This document shows, piece by piece, positions 44,560 to 54,503 of a DNA stretch of 64,000 nucleotides. The stretch is taken from contig JBHGNT010000018.1 in assembly GCA_043228905.1 (NCBI GenBank), positions 1,426,001-1,490,000 of the forward strand, given 5' to 3'. This DNA is from Azolla caroliniana. Lineage: Eukaryota; Polypodiophyta. A model generated the notes under the pieces. That model was not told the DNA's origin, did not search any database, and saw nothing but the letters and a program-made list of their open reading frames with translations. The position numbers were made by a program, and so were the translations under genes. How positions within the stretch are numbered: position 1 is the stretch's first letter; each line of letters begins with the position of its first letter.

Positions 44560-46740
44560 CATTTCCACATTATTTTCACACCGTTGCCGAAAATCTTCAC
44601 AACGTAATAAATCGGCTAAATAAAAATTTCCTTGTCTTGAGATCAAATAATTTGTAGGCTTTGACTCTGGCCGATTCTCCATAACCAATGAAAATTCATT
44701 TTCTAGCATGTGGATCTAACTTTCTCCTTTTCTCTTGTGGAATATGATCGTATACCATGGCACCAGTTACACGAAGGTGCGAAAGATTTGGTTTGTGACC
44801 AAACCACAATGCATATGGAGTATTCAAAACAAGAGCTTTATGAGGTGATCGATTGCAAGTTCTTGCAATCGTCTCTTGCCAAAATTGATTGTTAAGCCCC
44901 ACAACTTCTATCATACTCCGACTAGCATCCAAGAGTGTTTGGTTCCTACATTCGGCAACTCCATTTTGTTGTGGATTATAAGGAACTGTATGTTCATGCC
45001 TAATGCCATGCTCTTGACAAAACTTTATCCATACATGTGAGAAATATTCACCACCATTGTCCGTTCTTATTGTGTTTATTTTACTTTGACATTGATTTTC
45101 CACATAAGCCTCAGATTTTGCTTTCAAGAAATATATAATTCTGAATCTTGTATGATCGTCAATAAATGAAATAAAGTACTACTTACCATTCAATGACGTA
45201 GTCGGCATTGATCCACATAAATCCGAGTGAACTAATTATGGTTGTCTTTCGGTTTGACTCACACTATGTGGGAATTGCTGACGACTTTGTTTTCCAAAAA
45301 TACAACCTTCACATAATGGTAAGTGCTTAAACGATGTTGTCGGCATTCCTTCACTTAACTTGTGTATTTGAATGGTTTTCATCGACTTTGGATTCAGATG
45401 TCGAAGACAATAATACCAAAGTAGGGTGGTATTGGTGATGATGTTGCCTAATGTTGTGTGTACTTCAATTTGTGTTTCCTCTATCATTGAAGAGGACAAT
45501 GGCTGCCGAGTTTTGGGCATGATGTTATTAACATTTCACCATTTGGTGGTTTGTGTTTAATAATACTGCAATTTGAATGAAATTCAATTAGTTCCATTTG
45601 TGGTTGCTTCACTAACCGATAATAAATTCTTTGTGATACCTGGAACATAGTGAACATTTGGAATACTCATTATCCTTGTTTGATTAATGGAAAGGTGAAC
45701 TTCTCCTTTTCCAATGGCAGCTTTTGTGTCATTGTCTCCAAATCAAACTTCTAAGGCTTGTGGAAGCGTTTTATAATTGTGGAGCAAGTTCTTGTTGTGA
45801 GTGAGATGGTGTGTTACACCGGTGTTAAGGAGTTACCAAAGATTTGAGGCATTCTACGATTTTGCTACCGCCATATACGCTTCTATTTTGTTGGATCCAC
45901 TTTCATCTTTTGTTTGTATTATTTCCATCTAAAACATGAATGCTTGTATAAAGTTGTTGTCTCCATCTTCATATTCTTTAGTATTAGATTGTAATGAAGC
46001 ATTGTTTGCTTGTGAAAGGAATCTTATACCTTTTCCCGTTTGGTCGTATTGCTTCTTTCGACACTCACGTTCAAGATGGCCCGGTTTGCTGCAATATCTA
46101 CAAAAAAATTGTACACATGATGATTGCTCTTGCTCCTCCTTGAGGAGGCTTATTCATTGGATGAAATTTTTGGAATGTCTTCGGCTTGTGGTAATGCCTT
46201 TGTAATGATGTCTCATGGACGCCGCCATTGCCATGTGACTTGTGTGACTTGTGTTTGTTTGACCATTTGGTTTCTTTCTTCATAGTTTGGCTTGCTTGAT
46301 TTTCGCAATCAAGGTTTAGAGATTGAGATCCTTCTTGTTGCTATGGATGCTCATGAATGTGATCCATGATTCTGGCAACGAACCCATTAGCATTTTACAT
46401 TTTGATGCCTCATCAATAATGATACGTACTGAGATTGCAATATCTAGTTGTCTCTGCCAATTGCTTATGAAGGTGTTTGTTGCTTCTCCTTCACACATCT
46501 CCATGTTCATTAGGGTTCGGTACGAGAAGATTTTGGTCGTGGAGGGTTGGTGTAATTGTTGAAGATGATCCAAGACTTCGAACATGATCAACTTGTCGAT
46601 CACTTAGATGCATAATTATCTCCATTCTTGCATCTAGATCTCTACTTTTCCAATCGCTCAATTCAGGTTCTGTTGGCATAATGACTTCAGAACCATTTAC
46701 GATTCCTATAAGATTTGTTCTTTCGAGAATTAACTCCATT
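44560..46740 (-). pseudogene. Copia element B2: gag, protease, integrase, decayed
   Basis: Minus-strand order is correct for a copia element. The Gag core is at 46316-46740 (ISNWQRQLDIAISVRI). A zinc knuckle C-x2-C-x4-H-x4-C at about 46065-46110 reads CRYCSKPGHLEREC. The protease near 45790-45830 reads NTGVTHHLTHN, where the catalytic Asp of DTG is replaced by Asn. The pre-integrase motif CEGCIFGKQSRQQ lies at 45270-45310. The integrase at 44700-45127 keeps IRTDNGGEYFS and NPQQNGVAE. It fades at about 44570 after KLFDLKTRKFLFS. Stops and frameshifts are frequent. Its own RT is not adjacent; the RT at 38389-39640 may or may not belong to it. Confidence 0.88.
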
Positions 46741-46962
46741 CTCGTTCTCTAGTGCATTATATGATTGTGATATGTGAGTTTCTCCACCACATACTTTCTT
46801 GCCATTTGATTTGTTGATGCAACATTGATTGGATTTCCACCAGAATCTGATTGGTTTTCCTTATCAGTGGTCAATGACATCTTGTATAGATTGTCCGGAT
46901 CACTCTAACATGATGTATGCGCTTTATTATTCATAGATTACTTATCTAACGTGATGAGCGTC

Positions 46963-46974
46963 GCTTTGATACCA
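46963..46974 (-). other. Primer-binding site of copia B2
   Basis: On the minus strand the sequence is TGGTATCAAAGC, one base from the TGGTATCAGAGC complement of the initiator tRNA-Met 3' end. It begins directly after the CTCACA end of the adjoining LTR, the correct position for a primer-binding site. Confidence 0.75.
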
Positions 46975-47193
46975 TGTGAGAAATTAAAGAGAGAGAGAGA
47001 GAGAAAGAAAGAAAGAAAGAAAGATATATTAACGTCTTCTAAGGCCAAATTTGGCCCATGAGACAATTGGTTTACAACAAAAGAGTATTTATCCAGTCAT
47101 CATAACTAAAATAAAATTAAGTAAAAAATAGAACTTAAACTAAAAGAGTTCTAGTAGTGTACAATACGTAGTATACTCGAAAGTGACTATACA
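46975..47193 (-). repeat. Probable 5' LTR of copia B2
   Basis: On the minus strand it starts TGTATAGTCACTTTCGAG and ends TTTAATTTCTCACA, next to the primer-binding site. Its downstream end carries GA and AAAG microsatellites (46981-47022). It lies only about 12 bp beyond the LINE stop codon at 47206, so this copia was probably inserted in the LINE 3' untranslated tail. No partner LTR was found, so the outer border is uncertain. Confidence 0.55.
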
Positions 47194-47205
47194 CTAAGCC
47201 TAATT

Positions 47206-50200
47206 TTATTTCCACCCAAGCCTCTCGAAAAGAAGTGGGGGGTCAAAGGGTCTTGATGTGGGTGTGACCCGTGGTTCCAATGTAGAGAGTGCCCTAGCCA
47301 TGGCTTCTAGGCAGTGTAGCTCACGTTCCCTTATTTTCAATATTGCTTCCACATCACGTCGAGTTGCTTTGAAACCCGACACCCGAGGACGACTGGTTCT
47401 TCTTTGGTTTTTTGCCTCATCAATGGAAAGGCCGAGTGGTGCAAGTGTGTCGACATTCATTGTCTCCCCCTGTTCCTGAAAAACTTCATTTGTTACATGT
47501 TCGTGATCATTAGAAACATTATTGTCAACATTTTGTAACTTATTCTCTCTGTGTTGTTTTAGCTCTAGAATGTATTTGCCTAATTTCTTTATATCTAGAG
47601 TATCTAATAGTTTGGGCAGGGTGGGAGACGAACCAAGTATGTCTTGGTATTTTGCCCTTATCTCGGCATAGGTTGGACACTTGCATGTAAAGTGGTACTC
47701 ATCCTCTATCTCTATGTGACATAACCTACATATCCTTTCCTCCCTAGGGACTCCACTAGTACGGCCATTCTCAATCTCAAGTTGGTGAGAGGATATTCTA
47801 AGTTGTCCAATGGCAACCCTTAGTGCATGTGGTAAGAATACATCTAGATATTTTGGCCTCGTGATAAAACCTAACTCAGAGAAGTGCATGAAGTGTTTCT
47901 TATAGTACAACATTTTATATGGGAGTGGCTCTAGTGGGGTGATCCATTTACACCGAGTGTAAATTTGCCATATTTCTTGGCGTATTACTTTATTGTGGTC
48001 CTCATGAGAGATTAAAGTGTTATCACTCATGTGGTTGTACCTAAGGGGAGGTAGGTTATTAATGTCTAGACCATTCGCAAGAAGACAACTCACCATCATG
48101 CCATACCATGAGCTAGTATAGCCGGACTCATACAATGATTGAGAGGTCTTAAAGGCTTGATGAGATATTCTATCATGTGGTTGGCTATGTATCCTGTGAA
48201 TGAAGACTACAATTTGAAAAAGTGCCTCTACTAACATTGGGGGTAACGTGAACTCAGCCCTAATAATGTCATGTGGTACAATCGATTTGCTTCGGAGTTG
48301 GCGTGATAGCATCATCACCAATGGTCTCTCTAATTGCGTCCACATGAAAGATGGTAATCCTGGATCCCAAACCGTTGATGCATACATGAGGGAGGGGGTC
48401 ACTAATGAGTCAAAGAGCCACCCTTTGGTCCGTGGCTCTTGAAAGTGTGCTTGGTGGCATTGTCTCTCTAGGAGTGAGAGGGATGCATGTCCTCTCGTGA
48501 GTCTATCCTTCGTTGCCTGTGTCATCGAAAATTTACCTAAGCGGGCACTAAAAGTGACTCCGAGATAGACGTATGATCCAACCACCTCGACTGGGCTATG
48601 GGAGATAGTTAGGTGACACTTAGCTCTAACTTGGGCCGATGTGTGGAAGATAAGGACTTTCGTTTTCCCTAGATTCACTACCAATCCTCGTTGTACACAA
48701 AAGTCATCTAAGGCATTAAGGTGCCTTTGTAGGTCGTGTTCGGATTCAGAGAGCAAAACTATGTCATCCGCATAGAGCAAGATACGCACCTGCGTATCCC
48801 CGAGGACCACTCCTGTGCCTCCCTCACGAGCAATAAAATATGTGATCTCATCAATGTAGATCCCAAAAAGCGTCGGTGATAGGGGGCAACCTTGTTTTAC
48901 ACCAATAGTGCTAGTGAAACGATTAGATAGGCCACCTGGGCATCGGACACACCCGGACACTTGTTCATATAGTGCGTAGATGGCCCATACCATATCATCT
49001 GGTATCCTCAAGCTTTTAAGTCTATCAAACAACCGCTCTCTAGGGACTGTGTCAAAGGCTTTGCAGAAGTCCACAAAACAACAATATAATTTCTTCTTGC
49101 GAGCCTTAGTTTGGTCAATTAGGCATTTAAGTGTGAAGATATGATCAATAGTGGAGAAGGCTCGTCTAAAGCCAGCTTGTTTAGGTGCACGAAGGTTTAG
49201 GGTCTCCATATAGTCGCTAAGCTCTGCTTCCATTACTGCACCATATAACTTAGCAAGGGTATGGCCTATCATAATGGTCCTATATGTATTTGGGTCCATG
49301 GGGTCCCCCCCTTTATGTATGGGGGCCATTGTATTCATAGTCCACTGTGGTGGAAAACCCTCCGCAAGGGCATGATTGAAGATTAGAGTTAGCAAGGGAT
49401 CTAGGCACTCTCTCGCATATATAATGTGTTCTGCTCGCAATCCTGTGTGGTCCATGGACTTCCTATGTTGTAATTTCTTTATGACCTTCACGACCCTAGA
49501 GGTCGAGAAAAGTGTCCCCGTGGTAGGCCGGGGTGTGGAAGGCATTGGAATGGGTTGTTGGTTTGGGATTTGGTAAAGTCTCTCTATATATGTGTGCCAA
49601 GTTTCGGGATCTTCGATGGGTGTTTGTGGTCTTGGCTCCCATAGTCTCTTCCATGCCGTGGCGCAATTGCTACTCATGAGCATATGGTAGAGTTCCCAAT
49701 ATTAGGATGCCTCCCACGCTCCTCTCTTACGACGTGTCATCTTGCGCATTTCTTTGCGAGCTTGTATGGAGGTTATACTACCATTGAGTTGCGATACTGT
49801 AAGTTGTCTATGTAAGTCCCTACAATCCTCATCATACCATTTATTTTGTGGCATTGATCCTGATCTACCTTGATTTGAGTGTTTTGTATATGGGAAACTG
49901 CTAGCTGCTACAGAGTGAAGGATGTGTGTGAGTTTCATACTAAGGCTTTCTAATGGTAGGGAGGGATCAAGGGAGGGGAGATGGGCCTGAACATGTTGAG
50001 AGTATATGTCAGAGAGCTCATGTGTGAAATGTATTGTGGTGTGATGGCATGGTTGACTAGACTTGGTGACCTTAGAGATATCACATTTTAGCTCGAAGTA
50101 TAGGAAACTATGGTCTGCGCCAATCGGGCATGGGGCCACTCGGAAGGAGTTAGTCATGTGGGTAGCTTCAGGGCGTCCTATTAGATAATCAATTGTGCTT

Positions 50201-50223
50201 TCCCCTCCTCCATGTGGGAAACA
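47206..50223 (-). pseudogene. LINE ORF2: endonuclease end, reverse transcriptase, zinc knuckle
   Basis: Nearly complete non-LTR pol on the minus strand. It enters at 50223 inside the endonuclease (GGGESTIDYLIGRPEA, then PIGADHSFLYFEL). A linker follows (KWYDEDCRDLHRQ), and a single TAA at 49699-49701 breaks the frame. An 825-codon frame continues with STIDHIFTLKCL, LYCCFVDFCKAFDTVPRER, GVKQGCPLSPTLFG and the catalytic YADD at about 48766-48777. It ends with a C-terminal C-x2-C-x8-H-x4-C knuckle, CRLCHIEIEDEYHFTCKC, near 47690-47745. The 5' end is truncated by abutting an LTR. With one stop and otherwise long open frames it is a fairly young dead copy. Confidence 0.92.
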
Positions 50224-50422
50224 TGTTGAGAGAGAGAGAGCAAAATTGTGTATACTATATTGTGTATAAAAGTTATTATGGGTTACGTAAGAGGTTACAC
50301 CACGTTGAGGTATGAGAGGTTACAAAAGGTCCTCTTCATCTAAAGGGGTACATTTATTTAGGAACAATAAACGACTAAAAATAGGTAACTAAAATGTTTA
50401 TATATTATGAATTATTCTAACA
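50224..50422 (-). repeat. Copia C LTR (199 bp) inserted in a LecRK remnant
   Basis: On the minus strand it starts TGTTAGAATAATTCAT and ends CTCTCTCTCAACA. Its start is shared with the 30-bp stub at 37874-37903. On one side it interrupts LecRK lectin codons at 50423, and on the other it meets LINE endonuclease codons. No 5-bp target duplication is visible (AAACA against TTTGG), so it is not a simple solo LTR. Confidence 0.7.
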
Positions 50423-50999
50423 TTTGGGTGTTGGGCGATATCAAACTTGGTTGCAAAAAAATTGTGACTAGGGAAGGAGGCATATTGGATGAAGGTGTTG
50501 TTGGAAAGGCCAAGGATGCGACCAACATTGTTGTGTGGGAACCCCTTGTCTTGTGCAATGAAGAAGGTCATGCCTTCTCCACTCAGATTGGCTTGGGTGA
50601 TTATGTGGAAGGAGAAGGATGCGTTAAAAGAGACAATGTTGCTCGTATCGGTGAAGACTTTTATCGATTCTTCGTAGACAATATAACTAGAACTTCTATT
50701 GTGATTTTGGGTTTCGTTAGGGTGTGGAATGGGCCACACGGTCTTCTTCGCATTATCGAGGGTTGGTGTAGCTCCAAAATATGCCTCACTACTGGGCACA
50801 ATGGAGATATTGAATATAGAGAAGAAGTCGTCCGAACTTGGAGCGAAGGAGAAGTTGTGAGACATGGCCATGGCCACACCGTGTGTCGACCACGACAATG
50901 ATCTGAAAAAGCAAATGCCAAAGAGATTGGGTGGCGCACTTTGTAGTATCCATCAGATTTGCAACATGAACCAAACTAGACTCCCAAGCTTGAATTTCA
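50423..50999 (-). pseudogene. LecRK remnant: signal peptide and N-terminal half of lectin domain
   Basis: Begins at 50999 with MKFKLGSLVWFMLQI, equivalent to the start of LecRK1, followed at once by a TGA in the signal-peptide region. It continues through MAMSHNFSFAPSSDDFF, LSGEGMTFFIAQDKGFP and FFATKFDIAQHPN, where the metal-loop Glu is Lys. It ends at 50423 against a copia LTR. The rest of the gene is not in the window. More diverged than the other copies and clearly dead. Confidence 0.93.
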
Positions 51000-52281
51000 T
51001 TGTATGTCGCCACTCTCAAGATCTAGAGAAAAGTGATGTAACAAGTCTTTTGTTATGTATGTCAATATGTTGAAGAAGAAGATGGCATTGTGGCCTACCC
51101 TATCCAAGTATTTCATACATATACACAAACATACCCAACCAATTCTTGAGACTTAAGTCTTGACTATTAACCTCACATGGGTGGGGTCTGGTCTCACTGT
51201 AAAGTTCCATCTGATTGAACTTTAAAGTTTAGTGCCACATATAGCATGTTTTTTCTAGGTTTTTGCATTGACACCAACATGTTCACTGTTTATCTAGGTT
51301 TTTGCATTAACACAACATGTTTCATTTGCCCTATTTATTACTCAAGCCCTCATTATCGTCTCCTCCTTACTGCCTTTGCACTTTTGTATGAGTCGTAGTC
51401 CTTTTATTTCATGTGTTGTCCTTTCTTTATTATTGTTCTATGTTGTCGAGATGTTGATTTCAATTTTGTGCTACTTTAGAAGCTTCTCTACTTATTCAAA
51501 ACCATCTTGGACCAAAACGGCCATTTTTGCTACATAGGCAAAAATGTTGAATTTTGGTAAATGTTCCTTTGCATCGAAGTTGCTGACTAGGAATGCAACT
51601 AGCATTAACACAATTCTAAATCAAAGTATCTTACATTAAGTATCAACGAGACATATTATCCTAAAAACGACTTTGACTAGACAATACCAACAAATACTCC
51701 AAGACGCTAATAAAGAAACTATTCGTAAACCTTAAGCTAATATCCTAATATGCACATTTATAAAAAGGACAAATTGTAGATAGTGGAACATATTGAATTG
51801 CCACTAGGCAAGATGAACACTCCATTGAGGAAAGAATTTCCTCCTGCTCCAATAAAGAAAATTGCCACATTATCAATCCCTTCAACTTTTGTAAATATGC
51901 TTTGACTCTATGATTACCATTAAATACAAAAACATTGCGCATACCCCAATTATGACATAATACCTCAGAAACAAGTGATAAGCATCCAACGTGGCTAAAG
52001 TAAATGACAATATCGGGGCTCAAATTTACATCAAGAGCATTGTTCTACAGTGAAAGTAAACCCAAGGGGTTGCTCAAAGAGCAAACAATCCATTACAATG
52101 GTCAAGCGAGATTTATATAATATTGAATCAGCAAGTGTGGATAGTTCAAAACCAAACAATGGAAATACATTATAGTTTATGCAAACTAAATTATTTAAAT
52201 AATTTCCAAGAATTTAAACTTTATGATTCATTTTGCAAACATATTGTGAATCTTAAAATTCTGTCCCATGAAGGTTCATAC
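51000..52281 (-). other. LecRK-type upstream region; putative methyltransferase intron
   Basis: Up to about 52030 this is paralogous to the LecRK1/3 upstream regions. A minus-strand open stretch at 51745-52023 starts MSPDIVIYFSHVGCLSLVSE. An alternative frame there, VAIFFIGAGGNSFLNGVF, is faintly like the HGAG block of family-61 glycosyltransferases, but this is too weak to call. From 52030 to 52281 the sequence is AT-rich and would be intron or flank of the exon that follows. Confidence 0.45.
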
Positions 52282-52515
52282 CTTGTTTTGATAATGAAAT
52301 GGAGATTTGTATCCTGTAATCCCCTTCATAAAGCTCCCGGTGTCACTCCCAAATCTTCCAAGCCTTGAAATTAATTCAAAGACTTGTTGTTCTTTGGCTA
52401 CAAGTTGTGCATCATAAGCCAAATTCTGAATTTTACAACCACCACAATCTACTGCATGTTCACATGGAGCAACAACAACATCATGGTGAGGCGAAAGTGT
52501 TTCTTTTTTTATTGC
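52282..52515 (-). pseudogene. Isolated exon of a TrmA/RumA-type RNA (uracil-5-)-methyltransferase
   Basis: A minus-strand frame of about 75 codons reads ETLSPHHDVVVAPCEHAVDC, then GGCKIQNLAYDAQLVAKEQQ and VFELISRLGRFG, ending FHYQNK. The pattern C-x5-C-x2-C followed by Q and Y..QL..K is the N-terminal iron-sulphur-type cysteine cluster of the RumA/TrmA family, which places 5-methyluridine in RNA. A clean splice donor, AAG|GTATG, follows at 52282/52281. In-frame, a TAG lies upstream near 52517, possibly part of the 3' splice site. No SAM-binding or catalytic exon is nearby, so I call it a gene fragment. It could be the edge of a gene continuing outside, interrupted by repeats. Confidence 0.6.
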
Positions 52516-52534
52516 CTATCAAGATTTTGATAGC

Positions 52535-52536
52535 AT

Positions 52537-52576
<40 letters not shown>
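52535..52576. repeat. (CT)n microsatellite
   Basis: About 20 uninterrupted CT units. Confidence 0.97.
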
Positions 52577-52577
<1 letters not shown>

Positions 52578-52639
52578 ACGGGATCACTTCCCATTGAGAT
52601 CATGGCCATGGAAAGGGTTGTTGAATACATGCTTAAGGT

Positions 52640-53330
52640 TCAAAAAAGTCCCTCACATTGACTTCCTAGAATTTCATGGGAAGCAAGCAAAAAAATCCAA
52701 AAGACGCATAAAAGCAAAATTTTGTGTTCCGGTTGGATGCAAGATATAGAAAAATGGTTTGGTAGATGGGATGCGAGACACTTGTTTCATGATGCATCAC
52801 TAGATTCCTCTGTAAATAAGGCATTTTTGCAACACCAATTTATCATGACATGGGACAAATGTGGAGGCTCACGCTTCACAGATTACACTACACATGTTGC
52901 ACCTAACTACAAAACCATATTCTTTGCGGAACGGGGAAATCGTACACATCGATACATGTTAGAGCCCATACCATTATCTGCCATTGGAACCATTGCTTCC
53001 ATGAGACTTAGCTCACATGCATTGCAATGTGAGACATGGTGTTGGCCCACAAGTGATGAGAGTGGTCGGCTATGCACACTTTACCCTAAACAAGTTCGCG
53101 AGTCTAAGTATCACACTTTGATACAATGCTCCACCTTGATCATATTCGACCATGCTTTCCACATCTCTTCAACCGAGCCCAATCCTTGCATGAATTCCTC
53201 TCACAACCACAATGTGCAGTCTCGATTGCAACATTCATTGGTAAAGTTCTTGAACATCAAGAGTCACTACTCACTTTCACATATATCACATGAAATGTAA
53301 TATTTTTGGTCTCATCCGAAGACGATAATA
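52640..53330 (+). pseudogene. LINE ORF2 C-terminal fragment with 3' tail
   Basis: A plus-strand frame reads MRLSSHALQCETWCWPTS, then ESGRLCTLYPKQVRESKYHT and LIQCSTL. This aligns with the end of the LINE at 47206 (LRISSHQLEIENGRTSG, ERICRLCHIEIEDEYHF, TCKCPTY), including the degenerate zinc knuckle. A non-coding tail ends GACGATAATATAATC and runs into a TATC/CT microsatellite, typical of LINE 3' ends. A different LINE's ORF1 begins just beyond. Confidence 0.7.
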
Positions 53331-53332
53331 TA

Positions 53333-53353
53333 ATCTATCTATCTATCTATCTA

Positions 53354-53415
<62 letters not shown>
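53333..53415. repeat. (ATCT)n(CT)n compound microsatellite
   Basis: About seven ATCT units pass into about 28 CT units at the junction of a LINE 3' tail and the next LINE ORF1. It may have grown from the LINE's own tail. Confidence 0.95.
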
Positions 53416-53416
<1 letters not shown>

Positions 53417-53429
53417 ACACAAATGAGCG

Positions 53430-54016
53430 CCTTAACAAGATTGAGTTAAAGGAAGCATTAAAAGAAGAAACATTAGACACGATGAGGCGGGATATAAGTG
53501 AGATTAAAAATGTATGTACAACGAAGTCATGGGCCGATGTATGTGGTGGGGATGGGGTATCAAACTCATTTAATATGTATGTTATGCATCAAGAGAAGAA
53601 TATATAAAGCATAGATGTTTGAGAATTGAAAGAACGTGAATGAAGATCAAATAACATTGTCATCCACGGGATTAAAGAGGAGAGTATGGAAACACCCGCT
53701 TCCCTCGGAAAGGCCATTGGTGAATTTTTTAGCATGCAGTATGGGATGTCGGATGTGAATGTATATGGGGCACACCGAGTTGGGAAACATGGTGTTACTT
53801 GCTTCGGAGAAAGTCCTATGGTATGCACAATTACGGATGATACAAAGCGGCAGATCATACTCGAAAATAGTTGGGTATACCTCAAAGGTACGCAATGCAT
53901 TGTGACTAAAGATCATACTATCTCACAATAAAATGCCCTTCGTAAAGCATATGGAGAAAGATTGAAAAATAAGGTTAAGGATGTGCTTAAATCTATGGAA
54001 ATGTAGGCAAATAGGG
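53430..54016 (+). pseudogene. LINE ORF1 (nucleic-acid-binding protein), decayed
   Basis: The plus-strand sequence reads LKEALKEETLDTMRRDISEI (coiled-coil-like), TKSWADV, then RSNNIVIHGIKEESM and VNVYGAHRVGK. These are the hallmarks of LINE ORF1 proteins: a trimerising coiled coil, then an RRM-like domain opened by a SNNIVIHG strand. Stops near 53606, 53640 and 53930 break it. It is cut at 54016 by a gypsy insertion; the matching endonuclease resumes at 61130. Confidence 0.82.
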
Positions 54017-54490
54017 TGTTATGTACACATAACGTTGGTGAGGGTAGGTCACTAATATTTACATTAGTGAAGGGTATGTTCACTATTATTAAAAAGGGGA
54101 CTAATGATTGGATAGAATGAATGATATGTGCATGCACTATCATGATTTAGACAACCAATGAATAGAGAGCCTTTTAGAAAGGCACATCTATTCAAGGGGC
54201 CTAGGAAAAGGTATAAATATGAGGCTTAGCTACCCTCATAGGGATCATCACGTCGGAAGGCTGCTGTCGTAGACACCGGTGGTGCGGGCTAGGCTTTCGT
54301 CTCGACGATCGTGTTTATCTCTTCCAAGGTATTAGTCATCCTAATATCCGGCGGTATGGGACGTCGGTGGTAGGTTGGTTATGTCTAGATCATAGCTCGG
54401 GGGTGGTCGGGTGGAACGGGTTCTTCTATCCAATCTATTTTCTTCCTTTTTACTTGATTTGGTCTATTGATTAGTAATAGACTCTTAACA
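54017..54490 (+). repeat. 5' LTR of the gypsy element
   Basis: Starts TGTTATGTACACATAAC and ends GACTCTTAACA. A TATA box, TATAAATA, at 54212-54219 would be the core promoter of the element. A palindrome, TTATGTACACATAA, sits at the very start. Target duplication TAGGG precedes it. Confidence 0.95.
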
Positions 54491-54491
54491 G

Positions 54492-54503
54492 TGGTATCAG
54501 AGC
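54492..54503 (+). other. Primer-binding site, tRNA-Met (initiator)
   Basis: TGGTATCAGAGC, one base after the 5' LTR, is the exact complement commonly used for initiator tRNA-Met priming in plant LTR elements. Confidence 0.95.

Noticed and set aside
50224-50422. Simple solo LTR
   Set aside because: Flanking pentanucleotides do not match (AAACA against TTTGG), and different elements lie on the two sides, so a solo LTR by recombination does not explain it.
52722-53300. A 192-codon frame as an independent host gene
   Set aside because: Its middle aligns with the C-terminal zinc-knuckle region of the LINE at 47206 and it ends in a LINE-like tail.
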